Of a stretch of DNA of 64,000 nt, positions 36,377 through 42,788 are shown one piece after another; the stretch's first letter is position 1, and each line of letters opens with the position of its first letter. The DNA lies in the NCBI GenBank assembly GCA_009775265.1, contig VSPG01000003.1:45448-109447 (forward strand). The letters run 5' to 3'. This stretch comes from Muribaculaceae bacterium (lineage in GTDB: Bacteria > Bacteroidota > Bacteroidia > Bacteroidales > Muribaculaceae). Position numbers and translations under genes: made by a program. Under the pieces are notes generated by a model. It did not search any database. It saw nothing but the letters and a program-made list of their open reading frames with translations, and was not told the DNA's origin.

Positions 36377-37675
36377 TCAGCAATTCTTCATTTTCTCGTC
36401 GCGCTGGCGCGTAAAAGAATCGAATGTGAGCAGAAGGTCGTAAAGGGCAATTGTAGCATTCCGCACCTGCGCCTCATACAGGTTTGCACCCCGTGCGCCT
36501 CCGTCGTTACGCCCCAGCAGAGTATCGCCAACGCCCGATATGTCCTCAAACAGTTTCATCTGCAGCGCCAGCAGCTGGTAAGCCCCGTTAGCCCCGCCGT
36601 TGGTCACCACCTGGCGCGGGAACTCGCCGCGTCCCGTGACGGGTATCACGCCGTCCGAAGCCGCCCACGCTTCCGACACCTGCTTCCAGTCCATATTGTC
36701 CGGCAACTGCTCCACGGGAAACAGCAGCACCCCTTTGGCCGAACAGCTCATGATGTGGTCGATCATCGTGATAAGGCGGTTAATACACCGCTGCTGGTCG
36801 AGCAAATCGTCGACAAAAGAGTGCACCTCGCCGTCTGTGAGCGGATAATGTTTCACGGCAAATGGATGCCCGCCGTGTGCGAAAGGCGAGGCATACGACG
36901 ACAGCAGCGTGCCGTCGGGCGCAAGCCACCGGCATTGCCACACAAATTCCGTCGCCGCGCCGCGTGCCGAAGCCCGCCTGCGTCCCGCCGGGCGCACTAC
37001 GGCGTCAAGAGTCCACATCTCCACCACTCGCCATTTGCCCGCCGGAGCCGTGAAAAAATCAAGCGAGGCCGACGTCGGCGGCAAAGCCGCTTCGGCAGCC
37101 GAATAGCTGCGGCGTATACGTTGCGCTTTCGCTGCATCCGCTCCGGCGAACCGCGCGAGCAATTCGGCCGGACTCATGTCGTGCAGCATGCCTGCGAGTT
37201 CGATGTCGAATCCCCTCGGGTCGCGGTAGGCATTCACGAAAAAGCGGTCGGGACACACATTGTCCACCCACACGCCCGTGCCCTGCATGCGGCGTTCCGA
37301 CACCACGCGCTGCACAGCACAGCCGGAAATCAGAAATTCCTCAAGCATGCGGCTGTCGAGTTCGGCAAGCTGGTTGCGCACCACCGCCGAGCCCGGAGGC
37401 GCAACATAGGCCTTCTTCTCGTCGGCCATGGCACGGAAGCGCCCCACCACAGTCTTCACGAGCTGGCGGATGAGATTGTTCGTCATAGGGCGGCGGCCTG
37501 ACTTCACGGCCAGTTCCGCCTCCGATACGTGCCCGCTTCCAGGCATAGGGTCGGCCCACTGGTCGCCATAGGTGAAACGCTTGCAGCGCGCACGCGCCCG
37601 GCGCAGCGGCGCACCCGCCATCCACGCATCGCGTGCGGCGGCAAGCATGGCTATATTCAATTCGTTGTCGTTCAT
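36377..37675 (-). CDS. Phage portal-like protein (cassette gene 4)
   Basis: 432 aa. Portal-type features: an early SGRRPMTNNLIRQLVKTVVG helix, a central beta-rich wing with PDRFFVNAYRDPRGFD, then the C-terminal crown-side helices FEDISGVGDTLLGRNDGGAR and GANLYEAQVRNATIALYDLL. In tailed phages the portal is the dodecameric ring through which DNA enters the capsid. Here the gene sits with capsid and connector genes but no terminase is present. The start overlaps the connector stop (ATGA). Size is smaller than P22-type portals (about 725 aa) and close to compact portals. Confidence 0.72.
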   Translation of the reverse strand: MNDNELNIAMLAAARDAWMAGAPLRRARARCKRFTYGDQWADPMPGSGHVSEAELAVKSGRRPMTNNLIRQLVKTVVGRFRAMADEKKAYVAPPGSAVVRNQLAELDSRMLEEFLISGCAVQRVVSERRMQGTGVWVDNVCPDRFFVNAYRDPRGFDIELAGMLHDMSPAELLARFAGADAAKAQRIRRSYSAAEAALPPTSASLDFFTAPAGKWRVVEMWTLDAVVRPAGRRRASARGAATEFVWQCRWLAPDGTLLSSYASPFAHGGHPFAVKHYPLTDGEVHSFVDDLLDQQRCINRLITMIDHIMSCSAKGVLLFPVEQLPDNMDWKQVSEAWAASDGVIPVTGRGEFPRQVVTNGGANGAYQLLALQMKLFEDISGVGDTLLGRNDGGARGANLYEAQVRNATIALYDLLLTFDSFTRQRDEKMKNC

Positions 37676-38220
37676 AAATGCGAAAATATGTCAGGTATCT
37701 CACTTAAGATGGATTCGTCGAGCGTATAGCTGTCCGGCCCCTCGTCTACCACCGCAATGGCCACATCCACAATGTCGCCTGCTTCGAAAGGAGCCACATG
37801 CAGCCGACGGCCGGCCACACAGCACACGGGATGCACGGCTCCGGGCGCGCAATACGGATTGCGGGCAAGCAACCCGCGGAGCCGCTCCTCCGGCGGCAGG
37901 CACGGGCGGGCAGGGTTGAGCCATCCCGTAAGGCGCAGTTCGAGCAGACGCCGAGCACGCTCAGGCAGCACGGCCGTGGCGGCCGCATGTTCGCGGCATG
38001 GCGACAGCACGATTTCATCGCGTACGTCGGCTGTGGGCAGCAGCGCAGGATCGGCCGTGTCGAGCAGGCGCAGATACCATGTCCTCATGCGGGGCTCTAT
38101 CATGGCGTTGGCGTCAATGCCCTCCACGCGCTCCACCGTGCAGTCGGCCCGCATGGGCTCAAGCCCGGCGGCAGCCCGCCAGAGCCTGAGCATTTCGGAA
38201 TGCGTCAGTGTTACCAACAT
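37672..38220 (-). CDS. Probable head-connector-like protein (cassette gene 3)
   Basis: 182 aa, not firmly recognised. N-terminal helices (TLTHSEMLRLWRAAAGLEP) and a MIEPRMRTWYLRLLDTADP segment are reminiscent of head-tail connector/adaptor proteins, and its place between capsid and portal supports this. Middle: ERARRLLELRLTGWLNPARP. It contains several cysteines (CREHAA, PYCAPG, VCCVAG) that might bind metal or form disulfides. Stop overlaps the portal start by 4 bases. Confidence 0.5.
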   Translation of the reverse strand: MLVTLTHSEMLRLWRAAAGLEPMRADCTVERVEGIDANAMIEPRMRTWYLRLLDTADPALLPTADVRDEIVLSPCREHAAATAVLPERARRLLELRLTGWLNPARPCLPPEERLRGLLARNPYCAPGAVHPVCCVAGRRLHVAPFEAGDIVDVAIAVVDEGPDSYTLDESILSEIPDIFSHL

Positions 38221-38246
38221 CCTTTGGTCAGTTTCACTTTACGTAT

Positions 38247-39521
38247 TCAAAGTTCGGGCACCGAAGGCCTTACCACCGAACCGCCGAGCACACGCATGTG
38301 TGTCTGCGGATAGCGCAGCACAAGGCACGAAGCTTCGGTTATGACTACGGCGTCGGTGTTGCGTACTCCGCTCGAACGCAGGTCGAGCGTCTCGACATTG
38401 AACGGTGTGTGGCAGTATTTGGCCACATAATCGGGGTCAAGGACAAATCCGTCGGCCGAATGGCCGCACTGGTCGAAAATCTCGCTGTGCACAATGTAAA
38501 GCGACCCGAAGTTGGATTTTATTTCCTTAAGCTCTATGCCCCATTTCACCTCCGTCTCGCCAGCCGACACAGTCTTGTTGTAGTCGATTTTCGACAGGGC
38601 CTCCACCAGCTGCGTGCCGGCTATGAGGATTTTGCGCCGCGAGCCGTTGTTGCCCGTGAAAGCCTCGCGGCAGAGCGATATTACGGTGTCGCTGTCTATC
38701 CCTCCGGCAGGCAGGGAGAAGCTATGGTCGGTCTGTTCCCATATGCCGCCCGTAAGGAACACCTCCTGGCGCTTGGCCGGGTCGTCGAACCTTGCCTTAG
38801 AGCCGAAAAGGAAGTTTTTCTCCATTCCCAGACGCATATCGATGATAGCGGCTTCCTCCTGGTCGGAGAAGTTCCAGCCCACTTCCTTGTCGATGATACG
38901 CTGCATCGTGGACTGCTCCACCTGCATCTTGAATATCTGGCAATAGTTGCTGGCCTTTTTTGGCAGCACGGCGAACTGCGGGGTCTGCACGTCGAGTTCG
39001 GCGGCAGCGCGTCCCATGCGCACCACCTCTATGCCCTTGTTCAGACCGCTCACACGGCATCCCGTGCGGTCGGCCGGCAGATTGGTGATGAGGCAGCCCA
39101 CGCCTGCGCCGGGAGCGCTGTCGGCGCCGCCCGACGTCACATAGAGCTGCACGGGAGTGCGTGTGCCGTCGGCCGCAGTCACATACGCCCCGGGCACGAT
39201 GACGGTTTCGGAATTGTCAAAGATTTTGTCGTTGTCGGTGTGCAGCGTCACAGCCACCGGGCCGTCGTCATTGCCCACGCTTACAGACACGTCGGCAGTG
39301 ATTTTAGCCGACGTCGGTTTTGTGTCCACGCTGTAGTATTCCACCACCATCGACTTCACGCCGCGCGCTCCGGCGCAGCGCGAAATCTGGTCGATAGGCG
39401 TCGACATGGGACGGATACGCACTATTTTCTCGTCGATGCTGTTTCGCAGCAGGCCGGGGGCCAGTTCGCGTGCAAGTGCGGTGGTGAGGATTTCAGAAGC
39501 GTGTGTGTTGGAGTTGCTCAT
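38247..39521 (-). CDS. Phage major capsid-like protein, SU10/DUF5309-type (cassette gene 2)
   Basis: 424 aa. Features of HK97-fold coat proteins of the SU10-like group: an N-terminal arm (ALARELAPGLLRNSIDEKIV), SMVVEYYSVDTKPTSAKI, a long-spine region (IFKMQVEQSTMQRIIDKEVG), EKNFLFGSKARFDDPAKRQE with LTGGIWEQT, and the C-terminal domain (ILIAGTQLVEALSKIDYNKT). An Ig-like or beta insertion may lie at residues 80-140. Start ATG 39521; a GTG 6 nt upstream is less likely. Could form an empty shell, a tailless particle or a protein compartment; there is no maturation protease gene next to it. Confidence 0.72.
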   Translation of the reverse strand: MSNSNTHASEILTTALARELAPGLLRNSIDEKIVRIRPMSTPIDQISRCAGARGVKSMVVEYYSVDTKPTSAKITADVSVSVGNDDGPVAVTLHTDNDKIFDNSETVIVPGAYVTAADGTRTPVQLYVTSGGADSAPGAGVGCLITNLPADRTGCRVSGLNKGIEVVRMGRAAAELDVQTPQFAVLPKKASNYCQIFKMQVEQSTMQRIIDKEVGWNFSDQEEAAIIDMRLGMEKNFLFGSKARFDDPAKRQEVFLTGGIWEQTDHSFSLPAGGIDSDTVISLCREAFTGNNGSRRKILIAGTQLVEALSKIDYNKTVSAGETEVKWGIELKEIKSNFGSLYIVHSEIFDQCGHSADGFVLDPDYVAKYCHTPFNVETLDLRSSGVRNTDAVVITEASCLVLRYPQTHMRVLGGSVVRPSVPEL

Positions 39522-39541
39522 TTTCACTTAATTTTTAGAAG

Positions 39542-39718
39542 TTAGTCCCAGAATCCCGGGCGGATGTTTGAAAGAAAAGTGGAATCGACAGCCGGAGCTG
39601 CTTCGTCGGCGCTCTGGCGGGAGGCCGTGGAACCGTACATCGGAGTGGAATTTTCGGCCGGTTCAGGAGCGGCTGCCTGCGTGGTGCCGTCGTAAGGCGG
39701 CGGAGTGGTTTCAGACAT
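39542..39718 (-). CDS. 58-aa acidic Pro/Ala-rich protein (cassette gene 1)
   Basis: Short open frame from ATG 39718 to TAA 39542, first in the cassette and 20 nt before the capsid gene. It begins MSETTPPPYDGTTQAAAPEP, is low-complexity and acidic, and ends in SNIRPGFWD. A disordered body with a hydrophobic/aromatic C-terminal tail would suit a scaffold, a cargo-loading peptide or a decoration protein. The promoter box 44 nt upstream supports expression. A longer frame in another register (39535-39759) is considered a shadow because its start lies within the promoter-leader region and its composition is unlike a protein. Confidence 0.6.
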   Translation of the reverse strand: MSETTPPPYDGTTQAAAPEPAENSTPMYGSTASRQSADEAAPAVDSTFLSNIRPGFWD

Positions 39719-39761
39719 GATGTTGTGAAGATTTGTTTGTTATGTGTCATTGTCGACACCG

Positions 39762-39769
39762 CAAAATTA
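39762..39769 (-). promoter_or_regulatory. -7 promoter box (TAATTTTG) of the capsid/portal cassette
   Basis: Minus-strand TAATTTTG 43 nt before ATG 39718; start expected near 39755. It shows that the cassette is likely expressed rather than dead. Confidence 0.6.
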
Positions 39770-39790
39770 CTCCCGGAACATCTCCCTGCC

Positions 39791-39826
39791 GCCTATATCC
39801 GCGCAAGTGCTTGCGCGGATATAGGC
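39791..39826. repeat. 17-bp perfect inverted repeat
   Basis: Arms 39791-39807 and 39810-39826 with a 2-nt centre, just upstream of the cassette promoter. Could be an operator or a terminator for the RNA read from the right; no T-run follows. Confidence 0.6.
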
Positions 39827-39912
39827 ATGATTTCCGGATGCCATCCCCAAAACACTCACCGGCACAACATTATGCCCACAACCGCTTTACGGAAAAATAG
39901 GAACAAAAAACA

Positions 39913-40077
39913 GGAAAAGTGCGCTGCTTCACAGCAGCGCACCTCCCTCATAACCAAAATTCAAGTATATTTTAGACGTCCGCCTAACGGACGCCGTCCA
40001 ACACAAAGTATAATTTATCCATTATTACGACACTCTGAAAAGGCCTTGCAAAAGCAAAAAAACGGTTTCGTTTCTTC
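39913..40077 (-). ncRNA. Candidate small RNA with own promoter and terminator
   Basis: On the minus strand TAACTTTG at 40091-40084 is followed by about 150 bases without a plausible reading frame, then a 9-bp hairpin (39942-39934 with 39927-39919) and TTTTCCTGTTTTTTG. An internal 7-bp hairpin lies near 39972-39990. The signals frame a transcript of about 160 nt. No known RNA family was recognised. The 574-nt gap 39770-40343 has no protein gene that I can support. Confidence 0.45.
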
Positions 40078-40199
40078 GTGGCACAAAGTTAGCCATAAGT
40101 TCACAACAATTTGTTAATTAACACGTTAAGACATCGCAAAAGTTGTTAAGCACGTTTTGTTAAAATTTCGCCGAAGCTTTTACACGCTGAAACACAAGA

Positions 40200-40276
40200 T
40201 TTCCACCTGACTTTGCATGCATCGGGTACAGAAAAGTTTATTAACTTTATGCAAACTTGCGTCCTGTAGGTGGAAA
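40200..40276. repeat. Nested inverted repeats
   Basis: Outer arms of 9 bp (40200-40208 with 40268-40276) enclose inner arms of 7 bp (40212-40218 with 40249-40255). The symmetry suggests a folded RNA or a small degraded element. No gene is seen here. Confidence 0.4.
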
Positions 40277-40281
40277 AACGT

Positions 40282-40327
40282 AAAACAAGAGAAAATCGGC
40301 CTTAGCAGGCCGATTTTCTCTTGTTTT
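40282..40327 (-). terminator. Terminator of the adhesin-like gene
   Basis: A 20-bp perfect stem (40282-40301 with 40308-40327) with a 6-nt loop, 16 nt past the stop on the minus strand; flanking A/T runs allow termination in both directions. Confidence 0.85.
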
Positions 40328-40343
40328 TATGCAGCTTTAGATA

Positions 40344-42419
40344 TTAAAAAATGACTTTGGCAACGGTGGTGCCGTGGCGTTTGATTACGGGCTGTCCGGG
40401 CAGCGGATTGTTTACACGCATGCCTTGCATGTTATAGAATTCTGTGGGTGCTTCGCTCTCGTTGTCGTTAACGATGATGTCAACCGCCGAACTGGCCGAC
40501 TTTTCCACCTTGATGTTACGGAGTGCCAGACCTGCTCCGTCCGGCTCGGAGCAGGCATGGAAGCCGATATGGTACAGGCCGTCTTTAGTGGGGACGAAAG
40601 AAGCTTTCTCTTCGACCGGATCGAAGATGAGGTACTCTTTCTCCTCGTGAATCGGGTTTACGAGAGCCTCGGGTGACGGGGCGGTGCCATAATAGACGGC
40701 AAGGCGTTCGGGATAGCTGTCGCTTCCGGTGGATACCTGGAATTCGACCGCATATCTTGTTCCTTTCTCAAAACTGATAGCCGGCAGTATCAGCCAATCG
40801 TCGGCCTTGTTGGCCGACGAGTAGGGATACATGGCAGCCGTGCATTCAAGGTCAAGGGCTTCGATGTACCAGTATTCCTCACGATACCATTCGGCCTTGT
40901 CGCCGTTGGCATCGATTACGGTAAGGTCATTGAAACTGTCCTCGTCGTTAAAATCAAGCGCATAGGGAAGTGCCACCGCTCCCAGGCGGTATGCATCGGT
41001 GGTGTATGACGATATATGCATGCCGCGGTATGACATGTCGATACGGTAGGAGTAAGCCGTCATCTTCTCGGGCACCTCAACGGCGTCGGTCACGGTGGTA
41101 GCGCCTGCTGCACGAGCCACGACAAAATTGTCGTTCAGGCGGGTCACGTCATAACTCAGCAGCGAAGGATCCATGTATCCACCATGCTCGGTGGAGGCAG
41201 GGTGCTCCCATGCTATGGTGAACCGGCCGTCGGCATACGTGAGCGATGCCGACGTGAGTTTTACGGGAGTGTCGTGGCCTATCCATTGCGATGCATTGGT
41301 TTTCGGCCCCCGTCCTGCTGCGTTGGAGAGCTCGAGTACGAATTTGTGCTCGCCGTCGGCGTCCACTTTGCCATTGGCACATACGGTCTCTCCGGGCGAT
41401 GCTGTGCCGCGAGTGAACAATGAGCCGTTGGCGCGTAGCAGATATTCCACTTCCCCTTCGAGCGTTTCGCCGCCGAAATTTTTGTCGGGGATGGTGAAAG
41501 TTACCGTGCCGGAGAGTTCTCCATTCTTGAAATCAAGTTCCAGGCCGTCAGGTGCGGCAGGAGCCCCGTCAGGCGACAACGGCCCCGGTATGTACATACC
41601 GCCGATGGCTTCCCCATCGGCGAACTCATAAAGTTTTGTAGCCGTTGCCGCTGTAATATCGACGGCATACAACTCCGATGTGCCGATGCTGTAGCCGTAT
41701 TCGTCGATAGTAGAGGAGTCCTCGTTTGTCACCACCACGTAAAATACACCTGTGGCTGTGTCAATGGCTCCTGTCGAACGTCGGTTGGCGGTAAATCCCA
41801 GCGACGCAATATGCTCGGTGTTGCCGTTGACCTTGTCGACTTTAAGCAGCGTCCCGTCCATAGCCACAGCGTAAAGTTCGCCGCTGCGGTTGCAGCCCAG
41901 GGCTATCCACGGGGTCTCGATGCTTTTTATCGGCGTACGTTCACCGGTGGCCTCATTTATTGAGCCGAATACAAAGCCGCCCTCCGTCTCGCCAAGATCG
42001 GGGTCGGTGGAGAAGCAGCCGTATATTTTCGATGTGGTGTGATCGTAGGCAAGGTCGGTGGCCACACCCTGTTTTGTTCCGAACAACTGTGAATTGTACT
42101 CCCAAGTGTCGGGCGTGAATGTGAAATGCGTCACTTCCGTCCAGCCGTAATTGTCTACTTCCTTTGTGCAGAAATAGAAATCTTCGGTCATAGTGCCGCC
42201 ACCGCTTGCGTCCATGTCGGCGTCCTCCTTTACAAGCTGTCGGTCTGCGCTGTCAAATCCGAAACTGTAGAGACCCACCTCGGAGTAGCCGGGATATTCT
42301 TTCCATTCGTTTGTGCTGTATACCGAGGCATAAAACCTCGTGGCAGGTTCTTGCGCCGCTGATGCTGCCGTCGCGGCCGCCGCTGTCACAGCAGTCGTGA
42401 TGAGTAGACGTAAATTCAT
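40344..42419 (-). CDS. Large secreted adhesin-like protein (propeller, Fn3, cleaved-adhesin-like domains)
   Basis: 691 aa. Signal peptide MNLRLLITTAVTAAAATAASA. About residues 25-270 form a propeller-like region (WEYNSQLFGTKQGVATDLAY, KIYGCFSTDP, LYAVAMDGTLLKVD). Fn3-like strands follow (ASLTYADGRFTIAWEHPAS). About residues 480-650 match a choice-of-anchor J/cleaved-adhesin domain (YALDFNDEDSFNDLTVIDAN, DDWLILPAISFEKGTRYAVE). The tail EFYNMQGMRVNNP ending VAKVIF equals that of the protein at 21872. Likely surface exposed. The open frame continues 790 codons upstream, opposite to lysS, but ATG 42419 starts the signal peptide and follows a promoter box. Confidence 0.82.
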   Translation of the reverse strand: MNLRLLITTAVTAAAATAASAAQEPATRFYASVYSTNEWKEYPGYSEVGLYSFGFDSADRQLVKEDADMDASGGGTMTEDFYFCTKEVDNYGWTEVTHFTFTPDTWEYNSQLFGTKQGVATDLAYDHTTSKIYGCFSTDPDLGETEGGFVFGSINEATGERTPIKSIETPWIALGCNRSGELYAVAMDGTLLKVDKVNGNTEHIASLGFTANRRSTGAIDTATGVFYVVVTNEDSSTIDEYGYSIGTSELYAVDITAATATKLYEFADGEAIGGMYIPGPLSPDGAPAAPDGLELDFKNGELSGTVTFTIPDKNFGGETLEGEVEYLLRANGSLFTRGTASPGETVCANGKVDADGEHKFVLELSNAAGRGPKTNASQWIGHDTPVKLTSASLTYADGRFTIAWEHPASTEHGGYMDPSLLSYDVTRLNDNFVVARAAGATTVTDAVEVPEKMTAYSYRIDMSYRGMHISSYTTDAYRLGAVALPYALDFNDEDSFNDLTVIDANGDKAEWYREEYWYIEALDLECTAAMYPYSSANKADDWLILPAISFEKGTRYAVEFQVSTGSDSYPERLAVYYGTAPSPEALVNPIHEEKEYLIFDPVEEKASFVPTKDGLYHIGFHACSEPDGAGLALRNIKVEKSASSAVDIIVNDNESEAPTEFYNMQGMRVNNPLPGQPVIKRHGTTVAKVIF

Positions 42420-42452
42420 AAATTCAAGATTGGTTTTAGGAATTAATAAATG

Positions 42453-42460
42453 CAAAGATA
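42453..42460 (-). promoter_or_regulatory. -7 promoter box (TATCTTTG) for the adhesin-like gene
   Basis: Minus-strand TATCTTTG 33 nt before ATG 42419. It lies 11 bp from a divergent plus-strand box (42472-42479), so the two promoters overlap. Confidence 0.6.
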
Positions 42461-42471
42461 CAAGAGAGCCA

Positions 42472-42479
42472 TACCTTTG
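42472..42479 (+). promoter_or_regulatory. -7 promoter box (TACCTTTG), plus strand
   Basis: TACCTTTG facing lysS but 310 nt from it; the nearest start codon is ATG 42519 of the putative transposase remnant. Its sequence plus the following eight bases nearly equals 21833-21848. Confidence 0.45.
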
Positions 42480-42518
42480 TACGACTCTCTTAAAGAAAAG
42501 TCTGACCGCTTTTTCCAT

Positions 42519-42623
42519 GAAAGTTACTACAACTTCCGGGGACTGCGACAAAGTTAATAAAATCGTCCCGGTTATGCAAAAGCAGCTTGGCCGTGTAATG
42601 AATCGTGCCCGTATTAAGAGCTT
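42519..42623 (+). pseudogene. Possible N-terminal remnant of an IS4-type transposase
   Basis: From ATG 42519 the frame reads MKVTTTSGDCDKVNKIVPVM, then QKQLGRVMNRARIK. The pattern NKI-V-V-LG-xxx-N-x-ARIK resembles, from memory, the start of IS4-type transposases in Bacteroidales, after which the similarity stops and the rest of the frame (to 42774) looks random. A promoter box lies 40 nt upstream. If correct, an insertion sequence was lost by deletion. The remaining gap 42624-42742 holds no gene I can support. Confidence 0.3.
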
Positions 42624-42742
42624 GTTTAAGAGGTTGCCGCCGAGGTCGTATAGTCTGTCCTCTTTTGTCTTCGCAAACCACTTATTAACAGGCATTACGA
42701 AGACTTTCCTATCTTTTATTAGCCTTTTCCAGAGATTTTTCG

Positions 42743-42750
42743 TAATTTTG
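42743..42750 (+). promoter_or_regulatory. -7 promoter box (TAATTTTG) for lysS
   Basis: TAATTTTG 38 nt before the lysS ATG. Confidence 0.6.
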
Positions 42751-42788
42751 TGCTGTAATATGTACCGACAATAAATATAATACGATAT

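Noticed and set aside
39535..39759. 74-codon minus-strand frame overlapping the 58-aa cassette gene
   Set aside because: It starts nearly at the promoter, its composition is like noise, and the other frame gives a better start, spacing and a coherent acidic protein.
39770..40343. CRISPR array in the repeat-rich intergenic region
   Set aside because: The repeats are separate inverted repeats of different sequence, without regular direct repeats, spacers or cas genes.
42340..42774. 144-codon plus-strand frame ahead of lysS
   Set aside because: Its first part is antisense of the adhesin-like signal peptide; only the segment from 42519 has any resemblance to a known protein, so only that was listed, as a possible remnant.
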